Shown here piece by piece: positions 1 through 13,384 of a DNA stretch of 64,000 nucleotides (position 1 is the stretch's first letter; each line of letters opens with the position of its first letter). A program made the position numbers and the translations under genes. The DNA is from Dipylidium caninum (lineage: Eukaryota; Platyhelminthes; Cestoda; Cyclophyllidea; Dipylidiidae), in contig QEYB01000050.1 of NCBI GenBank assembly GCA_017562135.1, forward strand, positions 1 to 64,000, given 5' to 3'. Under the pieces are notes generated by a model. That model did not search any database. It had not been told where the DNA came from and saw only the letters and a program-made list of their open reading frames with translations.

Positions 1-1073
1 GCTCCAACAAAATTCGCTGCCTCCACTTTAGGATTGTTTTTACTTACATATTCATGTGTATGTCTTTTACTCTTTACGATTTGTTTTTTTTTTGCTCTTT
101 ATTATTTTCTGATTTTTCCCTTGGCCATATTACAATGTATTCTATATCCGTTTATGTAACTGTGTTTTCTCTCTCTTTCGCACCTTTTTTTCACTTTGTT
201 ACCTTTGTCAATGTTTTTTTCGTAAGCCTGAAGCTCTGTTTAATATTCTTATCCTCACGTTCTTGCTCAAACTATCTCCATTAATAATGCTTTGTGTGCT
301 CTTGCCCGGACTTTTTAACCAAAAAAACAAATTCTTAGCTAATTGTCATTTGTCATTGCACTCTAATTCTCCAACACGGTCTTCGATCTTTGTAATCGAA
401 TATTTTGTCTTGTGTTTCATTATCGCCTAATCACGCAATTAAGCTTCTAGCCTGTTTGTCACGTTAGTTAATGTTTGAACGCTTTATCCTGATGGTGGAT
501 GGTGCCGTTCGACGGCTTTAATGTTTCGAGGACGCAAAAACGAAAACTCTTGGACACGGAGCGAGGCATTTTGAATCGGTGTGCTTCAATTACGTTCATG
601 TGTGCTGTTGGTCTTTCGTTATGTGTCTTCGGACGAGATTAAGAATTTGTTGATGCCATACTCTTAACATCGTTGTCTGCAATTTCCTTCACGTGCCATA
701 TTTCTATCCTCCAAATTCCGCTCTTTCCTTCTTCCGTCAGCTCTCCCATTATTCAAAATTTTTACTCATTTGAATAACTTCGGAACCAGCTCTTTGTCTG
801 GTCGTGTTCTTTTGCCACTGAATTTATTATAATTATTTTGGTTTTGTATAATATCGAGGTCTATTGCAAATTCTGGTTAAAAATTCGTCTCCGGAAAACC
901 TAATATGTGTTTCGAGTCCTTGTTAACAGAGTCAGAATTTGGCTTTATTGAGGCGCTTATATGGGACTTTAATAATGCCTTTTCATGCGCTTAGGATTTA
1001 TAAACTCAAGGTCATACCCTCTTCACACGTTTTGACCTGGACGTTAATAGTCATGAGGATCTCCGCGGCCTAC
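1..1073. other. Upstream stretch without a recognisable gene
   Basis: No ORF here resembles a known family. The plus strand is rich in T runs, especially in the first 300 bases, and the short ORFs are low-complexity, rich in F, S and L. It probably holds the upstream region of CPSF1 and perhaps the end of a neighbour lying outside the window. No convincing promoter element was identified. Confidence 0.5.
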
Positions 1074-1242
1074 AAGTTCAGTACATTTTTTAAACAAATA
1101 GCACCTCCGACAGCTGTCCACACATAGCATTTATTGCAATCTGAATGAATCCAAAGGCACCGTAATCTGGTTGTAGTTAGTAGGACTCGTTTGAATGTAT
1201 GAACATTCGTGATTGTGAATGTAATTTTGCGTTTGTTACTAG
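1074..1242 (+). pseudogene. CPSF1: Disrupted first coding exon of CPSF1 and its junction to exon 2
   Basis: Three reading frames together carry the conserved N-terminus of CPSF1. One frame reads FSTFFKQIAPPTAVHT (from 1077), the next SIYCNLNESK (from 1126), and the third RNLVVVSRTRLNV (from 1161), followed by EHS (1201-1208) in yet another frame. These match in order the start of animal CPSF1. The expected ATG is AAG at 1074-1076, and at least three frame changes fall within about 130 bases. A GT at 1209 and an AG at 1241-1242 could bound a 34-nt intron, but the phase does not join cleanly to exon 2. Either this stretch has a poor consensus or the exon is decaying. The alternative that introns explain the shifts is unlikely, since the first break is a single base. 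Confidence 0.6.
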
Positions 1243-4200
1243 TCAGTGTCAGAACGCCTTACCTATGTAACAGGCGCGTCCTTATATGAAGAAATCAAGG
1301 ATATATCATTTGTCCGCTTTGATGGTAGTTATTTGGATTCGGTTTTGTTGAGCTTCGGCGAAGCCAAGGTATTACCTCTTATTTTTGTCATCCTTAAGGT
1401 GTCTGCGTTGTCTTTCGATATTCATACCTATGAGTTCAAAACGTGTTCCTTACATACCTATGAACAGCCTGCGCTGAAGGCAAGTTTCTTGTGTCTATTA
1501 AATAAGATTATTATTTTCCAGGTAGGCCGTTTACAATTTTCAAATCCGCCATTACTACGTGTTGATCCCCTCCAAAGGTGTGCCGTTACACTGGTATATG
1601 ATCGTTTCCTGGCCGTTTTGCCTTTTCGACGCGTTGACTCTCTCGTGTCTCCACAGCAGACGGGGGATCAATTCATTACTCCAGCAGTTGATTTTTCATT
1701 GCTGAGTAAAACAGCTGCTCCAATCTTGCCTACTTTCACAACATACCTCAGTACATCTACTGGGGAACCGATAAATCACGTGATAGATATGCAGTTTCTC
1801 TATGGTTTTTACGAACCTACTCTCCTTATTCTTTACGAACCCTCTGGGACCTGGGCAGGGTAGGCTTAACTGGTGTAATAAAACTTTATATTTAGTCGTG
1901 TGTCAGCACGCCGTGATACCTGTTGTATAGTCGCTCTTTCAATAAATCTCCAAGAGCGTACAAATCCGGTTATCTGGTTCCAGGAATTACTCCCGTTTGA
2001 TTGTCATACAGTTTTGCCTATCCCCATGCCAATCGGTACGTCTTATGAATCATGTCATATTTTACGGAAATATTGATCATTCTTTTCTGTGTTTAGGCGG
2101 AGTGGTTATTCTTGCTACTAACTCAATCATTTACTTGAAACAAACCTTACCATCGCGGGGGCTACCGCTAAATTACTATACAAAGGTGTCAACAAATTTT
2201 CCGTTCCGTAGGTCTCGAGTATACTTTGAAACTGTCGTTCTAAACTTACTAAGAATTGCTTGAAACCCCTCCACAGGTCAAGAAGTGCCATCATGTGGTC
2301 CACTTTCCCTTGATGATTGTCGCGCCAGCTTGCTGTCTTCTTCGGAAATCCTCCTAATTATAACGAGAGAAGGAACATTCTATATTCTTACACTGCTGTT
2401 GGAAAAGGCTAATAGTACAGTTACTGAGTTAGTCCTCCATGAAGTTGGATCGTATGCAGTGGCGGAGACCGTAAGTTATATATCTAGAAACTTTTTGACC
2501 CCTTGACCTCTGGTCCTGACGTTTCAATCGCTTCATTAGATTACGCTAGTTGGTGAAAATTGCCTGTTTGTTGGATCGTGTTTGTCGGATTCGATGCTGA
2601 TGAAGTTTCATGTAACTGCGAAGGCGGAACATAATACAGATTTGCCGCAAATAGATTCTAACTGTGTTAACGGTGCCATCGAACATGGCGATGAGGTAGT
2701 TATTTGTCCTAATTTGATCTTCCTACATTAAAGTCAGTTATAAACTTTCTCATGAAAACCCTAACAGGATCTTCCGACTAAAAGACTTCGATTGTCTTCC
2801 GATTCGGAAACCTCCAGAAAGTCACCAGATTTAACGGAGCCATCTATTACGGACTTGGAATTATATGGTCCAAATGCTCTAAGAAAACCTACTCAATCCT
2901 TTGAACTCAATAGTTTCCAATTTGTGGTAAGCTGGAAATGCAAATTTAACATGAACAAATGGCAATATTCCCCACGATAACGATTAATCATTTCTGATAA
3001 GTTTACTATTAAACGGGTTGTAAAAAAAAGTAGTGTCTTCAGAAAATCTTGCGCCGTTAAAGTCTCTCATTAACATTATATACGTCACTTGTAAGCTACT
3101 TTAATTCACTAATAATGAACGGAGATTTTTCTGCACCAAATAGGTTCTGGATGCCCTTCGAAATATTGGCCCCGTGACGTCTATTACGGCTGGTGAAGTG
3201 CCGTGCTTGGCTACGGGGCAAACTGATCCTACAGACGAATCACTTACGCAAGCCCAAGCAGAACTCGCTCACACTGAACTTATCGCATGCGTGACTCGAA
3301 AAATGGGTAATAAGTCAGAGATTCTTCAATTGCACCGGAGTGTACGTGCGCGAGGTCTTACCGCTTTCGAGCTACCCGAGTACACTAGTCTCTGGTCTCT
3401 CTACGGCCCACCCATCGGAATCTTCACAGAGCTGAAGGATTCTGAAATCGCTCAATCGCAGGTCCAAGAAGTATCTGCTCCGTTGAAGGAGGAAGAGGAA
3501 ACAGAGGGAAATGAGGGTATGAATTTGGCTATTATTTCATCACCTATCAGTGCTGATTTGAAACACTACCCCTTTAAATTGAAGTATCTTGACATGTGAT
3601 AAGCACCTTGATTTTCTATTGTGCTTGGCTGTTTATTAATCACAATAATTTCCGTCTTATCCCTTATGAATAGACGAAAATCATGGCAGAAAGGAGTTGG
3701 ACGAGTTCACAACCTCTGATTATTGTGAGGCTGATCAAACATCCCCTGATGATGAAGACGTAATATCATCTAACACCTGTCCTCTTCATAGCTATCTGCT
3801 CCTGACAAGAGAAGACTCTTCCATGGTAGTCACCATTTTTTGTTATTTACTCTATTTGGTATTTGTAACGTTTGTATATATGAAAGATTTTACGAAATTT
3901 CAAATTAATTTAATGTTTCCTTATTTGAGTCATTAATGTTTTAGTTATTTCATCCACTTTGTTTTGTAGTTAAAATCAAATAATATTAGTAAAAACTCCT
4001 AGCGTGCTGCATATTCCAATCTACGCGTTCGTGATTGTCCATTAGGCCCCATTCCAATACTTTTCACCTTCTGAATTTTAGATTCTTGAAGTGGGTAAAG
4101 AAATTGTGGAATTGGAAGTAAGTGGCTTTAAAACAACGGAAACCACTGTAATTGCCGCAAATTTGGGGACTCAAAACGTCCGAAATATGCTAGAACAGCG

Positions 4201-7200
4201 ACTGGAGGAAGCTAGTGAAAGTGGTGAAAGAGCGCTAAAAGTTGGTCTGGATTACCCATATATCATACAGGCGAGTTATTTATTATCTGTTTTATTTGCG
4301 TTATGGGTGCATTTTTGAAACTAGTCTCTCTTCTTGCCTATAATTTACTTGTCTTAGGGGTCACTATTATTATCATTGTAGGATTGAACTTTTATTCTCA
4401 CCGTTTTCATTGCTCATTTTCTTTTTACTTTTTATGGATAATGATGAGTCTTGTTTCTCCTACCTAAATTATCACTTAGTTAAATTTATACCATGTCTTT
4501 TGTCATAAATTGGAATGGCCATGACCTATTCGTGATAACCATAAGACAATAAACTTATACTAAACAATATTATTTTAAACCATTTCTACCTTACCTTTGA
4601 ATTTTTACTAATTTTTTACAGTCATTTTTAATTCACTGTATCGCAGAAACAAATCCCTGTTTATATTTCATTTTTAGGTCTGTCCTACTTCCCTACGTTT
4701 GCTAAACGGGCCCCATTTGATTGAGGAACTTCACTTGACCAATGACTCGCGGATCGGTCTTGCCAGTGTCGCGGATCCTTACGTCCTTGTGACCACCGAG
4801 GATGATGATCTAATCCTAGTAGCTTTGCGAAATCGGTTTATGAGCGACTGTGATCGGCGTAGACAAACAGTAGACATGGGAAGCAGGTCAAAAACATCGC
4901 CTCCTCATTGAACCCGATCCTATGGACCAATGTAAAGCTGCTTCGGAGAACCTCCCATCGTCTTGCTACTTAGAACTCAGCCGACCGAAAGTTACTCAGG
5001 TATATGTGCTTCCTTTTACCATCTCACCTTGAGACCGAATAAGTTTGTTAGATTTTTGGAATATGTCATCCCTATGCCCTGTTACATCGCACGGGCGTCT
5101 ACGAATTCCAATTTTATACTCATTTATAGACATAGACATGCGTCAGTCCATCTCCATTCCTTATTTTACTCTGTTTTCTTTTTTCTTGAACTATAATTAC
5201 CGCTTAATGTAATATTCCCTTATTTACTATACTTGATCTCAGTTACGAAGTCGTAAAAACCTCCTAAATAACTTTTTCCGCTTGGAAGTGGTGAAGTATT
5301 TGAAAAAATTTTGTCTACTGAATATAGTCATCAGTAATGACCTACACTAAGTGAAATTTATTTTGTTTCTGATGAAAAAACATTATTAACAGGCACGAAT
5401 TTGGGAAAATTCCATGGTAATATTTGACATTATTTGAATATGAAATTAGGTGTAATCGCCAATAAAATATGCTCGAGCAGATGCAAAAATGCTTTAAAAA
5501 CTAGGAAACGAGATTCTTTGCTTCTTTTGCCACAAGAATGCGTTTTGGCAGCAATCTACTTATCAGGCGGTGGTAGTGACTTGTACATCAAAGTATTTGC
5601 GATGGAGGTTTACTTGACTACCCACAAGACACCCGCAAATACACGCTCCTAAAGGTTTATTTCATTTCTTTTCATGAAGAGGAAGGTTGTCTTATCTGGT
5701 GTGGTCTAGGGAAAATGGATTTTTCCGCTATGGTATGGAATAAAGACCGCTACCCTCGACCTCAAGTAGATTAGTTGCAAGAAAATTCTCGGAAAAAATC
5801 ACGGGTGGTGGAACGACAAACTTCTGTTCTCTTCTTGCAGGACAATCAGAGACTTCAAACCGGAAAGTGTACACAGCGTTGGAAAGATTTGAACTTATGG
5901 ATGTAACGGGAAATACTGCTTCACTTTTTCTCTTATTTCAATGATGTTTAGGTGATTGTCACCTTTTCTTAGCATTTGGAGACAATCGCATTCAAAAGAG
6001 ACAGTTGAGAATAGGAGGGATGCAGAAGCGGAAATGAACGTTTTTCGAATTAGGGATTAAACATCTTTAGGATCGGACGTCAATCTTATATCGTGGTTGT
6101 AAAGGGCTGAGAATTTAATCTTAGAGGTCGTAATATTTTCCTACAACCATATTGTTAATTAGATCTCACCCGCAAAATATGTACAGCCCTTAAAGACTTG
6201 TCAGGATGGTTGAACTACCGTTCTGGGTTGCTCGTATCACTATTACATCATTTGTTATGTAATTTATTTTCTACTTCGGCACTTCTTGAAGCAGCAAATT
6301 CACGTAATTTTCAGTGTGATTATTAAACTTGTGTGATTTCGCGGTATCCGATGCCGTTAAGATATCTCAGGCTGTGCATTAAAGGCAGTACTTATAAGGA
6401 TAACTGATTGGATTGTGGACTTGAAGCCGCCACGGTAAGAACCCCCACCACGAAGTTGGCACCACTTAATCGCCTTGCTTTCGGTTTTGTATACCTCTTG
6501 ACACACCGGCTGTGTGAATTTAGCGTCTTCCTCCAAGGGGAGTTCCTTTCACCATTTTTTCATGCATCCATGTAATCCCACAGTTTCCTGATGTAGTTGT
6601 GATCCTTACCACGTACTAGTGCGCTTTGAACCATTTGCATGGATATATCGGTTTCATTTAAAATTATAAGGAGATTAACAATCGGTAGGGATGTGAGGGA
6701 GATACACTGGTGTGATGCATTACTTTTGAGATGTTACGCGTGTCAACTTTTGACGTCCGATGTCTTCCCGTGATATTTGAAATGCACTGACGTCTTGTAA
6801 TTTACTATCAGAAACTTGAAATAAATCAAATATTTTTTCGTTTTTCTCCAGATTGCTCCGCCCATTTGTTTCTGCCTGTATCACGACGAGACAGGCCGGC
6901 TATCACAATGGCTTTGTCAGAATGTTGGTCCTGATTTGCTCTGGTATCTGCCCACCGAAACCACGGAGAAAACTAAGGACTCGAGTGACAACGAGTAGGT
7001 CCTATCCTGCTTACGTGGCCTTGTGTTAATAAATCTTTTGTTTGGAGAATATATGATCATAGTGTAATTTCTTACTTACGCTGATTATCTTTATATTTTT
7101 ATCCCTAGTCGCCTTCATAACTTGAGTCCCCTTGATGAGGAAGATCTTCTTTTGTATGGCCAAGTGCTTGACATTTGCAAGAAGGAAAAGTCCATTGGCC

Positions 7201-10200
7201 GTACACCCGTAGAAAAAGCGTCTTCACAATCTGTTTCAGTTTTTCCTATCGGGTATGCCTTTTTGAGCACCCCTTATTTATGCTTTTTTCACAACACCAC
7301 ATTTCTCAACTCTAATCGTCTGGCTTACACAGGTTGAGTAACAAAATATTGGGTCTTTCAATTTAGGGAGACTGAGCTCAAGGAACCCACACCCGCGTAT
7401 TTCGCGTTTATCGTTTTCTCCAATGGGGTCCTTGAAGTGAGTCTTAGTGCAATTCCTGTTTAACTGTTTTTCGAGACTCTCAATGATGTTGGCTATTTTT
7501 CATCTAGATTTACAGTATACCTCGATTCAAGTGTTTGTTTGAGATGAGGAAATTTAATGAACTTCCGAATCTCCTTTTGGACTCAAGGGGTCTTCCTGAA
7601 ACAGAGAAGACGAAACAGACTAAGTTCGTTTTTTCTTCTGAAATTTTCATGCATTATGCAACTTTATCTTTAAATAAAATCACACCTACATTGTACTTGC
7701 ATCTTTAGTATTTCTATGGAAAGCGACGACCTGCCTCCTCCGATTCGTGAAATCGCCGTATTTCCACTTGACCGTGAACAGGGACAGCCAGTTTTATTTG
7801 TGAGACTTGATTTTTCTTTTTTCTTTGTAATGTCTTACCGTTTTTTATCCATTTTGAAGTAAAATAGACGAAAGGAGAACACACTTGATTCTACGCCTCG
7901 GCCATAAGTTTTATTTATACCAGCGAAACAACAAGCTATATTTTTGTCAGCACACTGAATCAATTGTTGCTGGCAGAAATTGAGTAGTTCAATCATTTTT
8001 GACATAGGTGCGAACCGATCGGGAGGTAGTCTGTTACGAAGCCCTGTGTGCACTCCCCGGTGAGGCTGTTCCGTTAACGCCGGTGCAGTCGCACAACTCG
8101 ACCAATCCTACTCAAACCCGGTGTTCACTCCGTTGGAGGCGCTTGCCTGTCTCCTGCCCTCTCATGGCTCCTAGTCGGCTCCGATTAGATCCCCGAGTTG
8201 CAGATACTCAGGTGCGCAGGTGGTTATTTTAAGCTTTTCTCCGCTTTAAATTGTAATTGTATAGGTAAATGTTGATCGCATTACGTCTTTTATCGAAATG
8301 TGCAGTCTACCTTCGTATTTTGAGGAGGAACTTGTGAGTAAAATATTTTGTCGCGTAAGACGATTCACTGGCTCCCTATTCTCCTGACAAGTCACACACC
8401 GATTGATCCAAATTAAGATATAAATGGTCAAGATATTCTTTTTCAACAGATTCTTTCCTTATTCCATTCCTCGACGCCGCAAATTGAGACAGACTACTTT
8501 TGGATTTGTTTTTCGTATAAAATTCGATGCTTAAATTATTGGAGTACTTACAGAATTAGAACAACGGAGGGAAAAATGCTCACTGATGGTATTTTGGCGG
8601 GACGGGAAGACGTTTAAGTAGCCGTTTTGTAGAGATAAATGATATTTGAGATACACAAATTCGGTCCATCTTAAGCCTAACTTGGTCATGAAAATCCGTG
8701 GTTTTGCAGCGTCCAAACAAAGTTTAAAGAAGACAACTGAAATCAATGTCAAAACAGCTTAATCACTTTTGGAAGCATAATGATAACTCGAATGTGAATA
8801 CTAGACAAGAATATTTCTTGATCCACGAAGGTTTTAAACTTACTTATTTGTCGGTGGTGTGGATAAATTGTGGCGGAAGTCAAGAGCATTTGCTCATACG
8901 TTCTTTTTGAGATCCGATCCTTCATCGTCAAACTGAATGTCTCAGATATCAAACACTAGTCAAACGGTTGGTGATCCTTCTTGTTGTTCGTGTTGTACTC
9001 ACAACTTGCTTTCGATATTTCAACTTGTTATTTTTCTTCTTCAAATGATTTGCGGCAGATCTGTTAAAGCTAAATAACGTCATCCCGTTATGTGTTGTCT
9101 TGGAACTATTAGTCCTTTATTGGCGTTTTTTCCACCTGATTATTTTTTTCAGTTTTGATAGTTCTGTAGATCCTCCGTAACAGGTAATTCGGCATTGCAA
9201 CTAGAGTTTCCGAACTTTTTGACCTTTCTATTAACCCATTTTCATTTAAGAATTAATTGACTTCCCCGCTGTTATTTTGTCTCTTAAATTACCCATTTCA
9301 GACGAAATTGACGAATAAGTCAAATGTTCTTCATCCTTTCGAAGCCATCGGTGGTCACAGAGGTATCTTTGTTTGTGGCAGCTATCCCGTCTGGATGTTT
9401 TGTAATCGCGTTGGACGTATCTGCGTTTTCCCTCACACTATTGATGGAATCATCACGAGTTTTGCTCCCCTCAACATCTCTTCGTGCCCCGATGGCTTCG
9501 TCTACTTTACTCATGCGGTAAGGAGCGCATTTTTGTTTATATGAGGGATTGTTCTATCGGTTCGTTAATACACTTCTAAAACCTTAACTTTACTTAGAGC
9601 CGGGTGCTGCGTTCCATTAAATAAATTGCATAGATTGGCGATTTGTTATGCTTGAGTTGATTTTCCTCGAGGCGGCGGAACTTTTGCACCTTAATTTTCC
9701 TTTTCAGTTTGCTGCACTATAATAACCTTTTCTTGTTACTTGAACAATGTCGAACTCGTTGTTGTTGGTCTTGCCGAAATAAAAATTTAGTGAAACAGTC
9801 TCGACAATTACGTATTCTTGACTTTGTATCACGCATTTAAACATTCCGAGGTATTTTCAATTGTTTTCACATCCATTGTGACTTATTACCACCTAATTTC
9901 CTCGTTTTTACTACTTAGAACGAAATGAAGTTGGCCACCCTTCCTCCAGGCTATTCTTATGAACAAGAACTCGGCATCGGTTCAATTCCCATCGACGGAT
10001 GTCCTCACTTTGTTCAGTATCATCTTGAAAGCAAGGTACTCCACGAGCCTGTCATGGAAACGAGATTTATAACCTCTCGTATAGTTGTTCATCTCTCTGC
10101 CAATTAATTTGCTCTTACTCTTCATTTTGCCTTATGTTTTTAATAAACGTCTTTATTTTAGACGTACGTTGTTATCTCAAGTACAGAGGCTCAATGTCGT

Positions 10201-13200
10201 ACCATAGTACGATTAAATGCAGATGGTAACAAGGAGGAAGAAACAGTGGAACGGCCAAAGACGTGCATCTTCCCCAAAATTGATGTCTTCAAGTTACAGG
10301 TGCTCGCCTCACGTCCTACTACAAACATCCGAGCCGCCCCGCGCTTTGAAGTCGTCCCGAATTCCTCGTAATTCTTTCCAATTTATAAATCTTATAATAT
10401 TATTTTTTTAGCTGGATAACGATTTCTATACGGCCATTTTTAACTAAAATTATACTGAAAGCGTCGAAGGCCTTTGAGGTGTTATTTACTTGCTTTAGGG
10501 TTGAATTTGAGCCCTTCGAGTCGGTATCGTGCCTGGTTACAGTTCAGTTATCTTCCGATTTGACTTTCGACGAGACAAAAGACTATCTTGCTTTGGGAGC
10601 GAATTTATCCTACGGGGAGGAGATCCCTGTTCGTGGACGTATCGTTTTGATTGATATAATCGAGGTAGTGCCTGAGCCGGGTCAGCCTCTGACACGGCAT
10701 AAGGTCAAAACGGTATACGATGGGGACCAGAAGGGGCCGGTCACTGCGTTGGCGAGCTGTCAGGGCTATCTCGTCAGTGCGGTGGGGCAAAAAGTAAGTT
10801 TGTATATTGTCAGTGTCTTTTAAATCGCATCCACGTTACCCGAGGCTGATATATCAGTTGATACATTTTGACTCAATCTCCGTCGCCTTTGAAACTACTT
10901 TGAATCACGATTTAAGGTAACCACATTATTTTGTCGTGGTAGTTACTCGTGTTGAACGCAACTTCCTGGAGCTGCTAACGGGATTGGGCATGTCTCTGTG
11001 TGGCACTGTGGTCGACTTCTGGACATGACAACTTTACGAATTCAACTAATTGAGCCTGGTATCTAGGCATTAGAAATTGTTCAAGCTTATAGGCGCTGGA
11101 CTGTTCGCTCTTGAATCGTAAAGGAAAGGACTAGTCTTTTCTAATGGAGGTCTTCTGGAAGGGTATTTCAATTTCTCCATTCAGGCAGCCTCGTTCGTCC
11201 CAAAATTTCACAAATAAAAAATAAGGAATTTTCTCACTTATATTCCCTCTCTCTCTAGCTTGGTCTCCTTGACTGTAGAGGTTGTTTCGTGGGTTGACCA
11301 AAGCCTGTTAAAATCGTCACATTTAATAAGAACGTGAATGGTCACTTGTTCTGTATTTTGAAAGCGACTGCACCTATTTTCCTCGCATGTATTGCATATT
11401 GCAATGCATTATAAACTTAATTCTTGTGCCAGGATAGTTTAAACCTTTCCTTTATAGATTTACATCTGGGCGCTGAAAGGTGGCGACTTGGAGGGTGTTG
11501 CCTTTGTCGACACAGATCTCTATATTCACACCTTGCTCTGTGTCAACAACCTCATTTTGGCTGCAGACGTCCTAAAGTCAATCCAACTGCTACGTTTCCA
11601 ATCAAATATGCGGGTCCTTTCCCTCGTTTCCCGTGACACCGCCTTTCGGGAAGTTTTCACTGCAAACTTCTTTGTCGATGGAGTAAAACTAGGTTTCCTT
11701 GGTGAGTGTCCGAAGATCTATCCTTTTTTTAAGTTTTTGGGAGTGCCTAATTATAAGCCAAAGGTGTCATGCAAGATTGTTGCAAGTTTCTGGAGTGTAA
11801 TATTTCGGAAGAAAGTATTAATGCTCTTTTTCAAGCATAATTGGTGCTGAGAATATTTAACATAGGCATTTAATGATATCCCATGCTAACTTGCCTTGCA
11901 TGATTGAGTGATAACCTCCGAGATGCCGCATATTAGGCACCCCGCAAATTTGTCTTCGTACTCAGGGTGTTTCAGCCTTGAGGGATTATGCTAAGTCTCA
12001 AGGAACGACCAGTATTCTTTGTAACTTTATAATGGATGCATTATTAGCACGTCAGAACTCCACCGCATTGTTTGGTAAGTCTTCACAAGAATAACTGCAG
12101 AACCTTCGAGCCAGAAGCCACCACAACGACACCCGAACGAATCGACCTACTTTTGGCTTTCATGAAAAGTTCTTTGTATTTGAAATTTAGAGGTTATACG
12201 TAGAGATCTCGGTTAATGCTGCATTTTTAATGCTCCGGTTTCTGACTTACGGCCCCATTTTACAGTGACCGATAACTTTGGCAACCTCATGGTATACAGT
12301 TATGATCCGGAGGAATTAGCCAGTTGTTCAGGTCGCCGTCTTGTACGCCGTGTCGACATGCGTCTCCCCTCTGTGGCCACAGCTTGTCTACGTGTCGGCA
12401 ATCGTTTCCGCCATCCCCTGTTGGGCATTAAAGCTCTCCAAGCCGAACTAAATGAGCTTCGACGAAGTCGTAACAAGTTAACCACTCCGGCGGTTGGATC
12501 GAGTCTCTTGGCTGCCTTAGAATATGAGAGAACACGGCATTCGGTCTATCTGGGCAAGTGTATTTCGTTCGCTACTGAGTACACCACTTTCCGTATTACT
12601 AATATCCTTGCTTCTTCTTTGCGTGACAGGAACCAGAAACGGTGCTCTTTACCTTATTACTCCCATCCGAGATAAAATGTCTAGTCGGTTGAAGATTGTG
12701 GAGAAAAATTTAATTCAATGTATCGGTTGTACAGCTGGGCTATACCCCGTTTTTGTCGGTACGTCATTCGCTTGTACTCTGCTCTCATTTTGAACGAGTT
12801 GCCGGGTTATACTTGTGGTATTTTATTTTTTTTTCAAGGCAATATAATCAACCCTTCCCGGAGCTCAGTAACCCCTGTGGCAACGTGGTGGACGGCGATT
12901 TGATACAAAAGTACCTCATGCTGCCCCATGGATTGCGCATCGAGGTGGCTAAAAAGTCGGGACAGGGCTTGGATTCGGTAGGCGGCCGGGTTCCTTTGTT
13001 GTGTATTTTGAAAATCACCTATATTATGTATTTTCGTGTTTTTAAGCAAACCATTGTGATTCACTTCAACTTCTCACATAATGTAATAATTTTGTGTCAC
13101 TTTGGGAATCGAATTATGCAAATTCGTGTAAAATGTTTAAGTAGATTAGGATTTGGAAAGGAGGAATTTTGTAATTCCCCCAATCTTTGCAAACAGCCAA

Positions 13201-13384
13201 AAACCGCCTTTTTTAGAATTGTAATAAACTTATTTCACAAAATACGGTCATCGTGTTTTTCGATCTTCATGTGCATTGGATTTCTCTCTCTCTGTTAATA
13301 TTTTCTTTCTTTAAAACTGTTCTTCCACACTTTTAGATAATGGACGATATTGCGGAATTTAGCTCGATAACGCTACATTTTTGA
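1074..13384 (+). CDS. CPSF1: Cleavage and polyadenylation specificity factor subunit 1 (CPSF160), about 29 exons
   Basis: CPSF160 is the large beta-propeller scaffold of the nuclear complex that recognises the poly(A) signal and cleaves pre-mRNA 3' ends. Similarity to animal CPSF1 runs through almost every exon. Exons as read: 1074-1208 (disrupted), 1243-1368, 1399-1479, 1522-1859, 1896-2035, 2097-2207, 2277-2470, 2540-2695, 2768-2926, 3144-3516, 3674-3825, 4082-4270, 4678-4999, 6852-6994, 7109-7252, 7367-7436, 7508-7623, 7709-7799, 8008-8211, 8265-8333, 9302-9517, 9919-10035, 10162-10367, 10499-10793, 11458-11701, 12266-12553, 12630-12758, 12839-12977, 13337-13384. Hallmarks are FYEPTLLIL (exon 4), LLLTREDSSM (11), IEVVPEPGQPLTRHK (24), LILAADVLKSIQLLRF (25) and the C-terminal MDDIAEFSSITLHF (29). 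A basic KRLRL in exon 9 sits where vertebrate CPSF1 has its nuclear-localisation stretch. The CPSF_A domain covers roughly exons 23-28. The total is about 1,650 residues, longer than the human protein. Exon 20 (8265-8333) is the least certain. Frame breaks occur in exons 1, 13 and 27. Confidence 0.93.
5000..6851 (+). other. Longest intron of CPSF1
   Basis: This 1.85-kb intron lies between exons 13 and 14, with donor gtatatg and acceptor ctccag. It separates residues aligned to the RLAL...SKVIT and TLCLYRDLSG parts of CPSF1. I found no other gene in it on either strand; the few ORFs of 70-77 codons are unremarkable. It contrasts with the 30 to 70-nt introns at the 5' end of the same gene. Confidence 0.6.
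8334..9301 (+). other. Intron 20 of CPSF1
   Basis: This is an intron of about 970 nt with a strong GTGAGT donor and a ttcag acceptor. Minus-strand ORFs of 66-73 codons inside it show no family resemblance. Nothing else was recognised. Confidence 0.55.
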
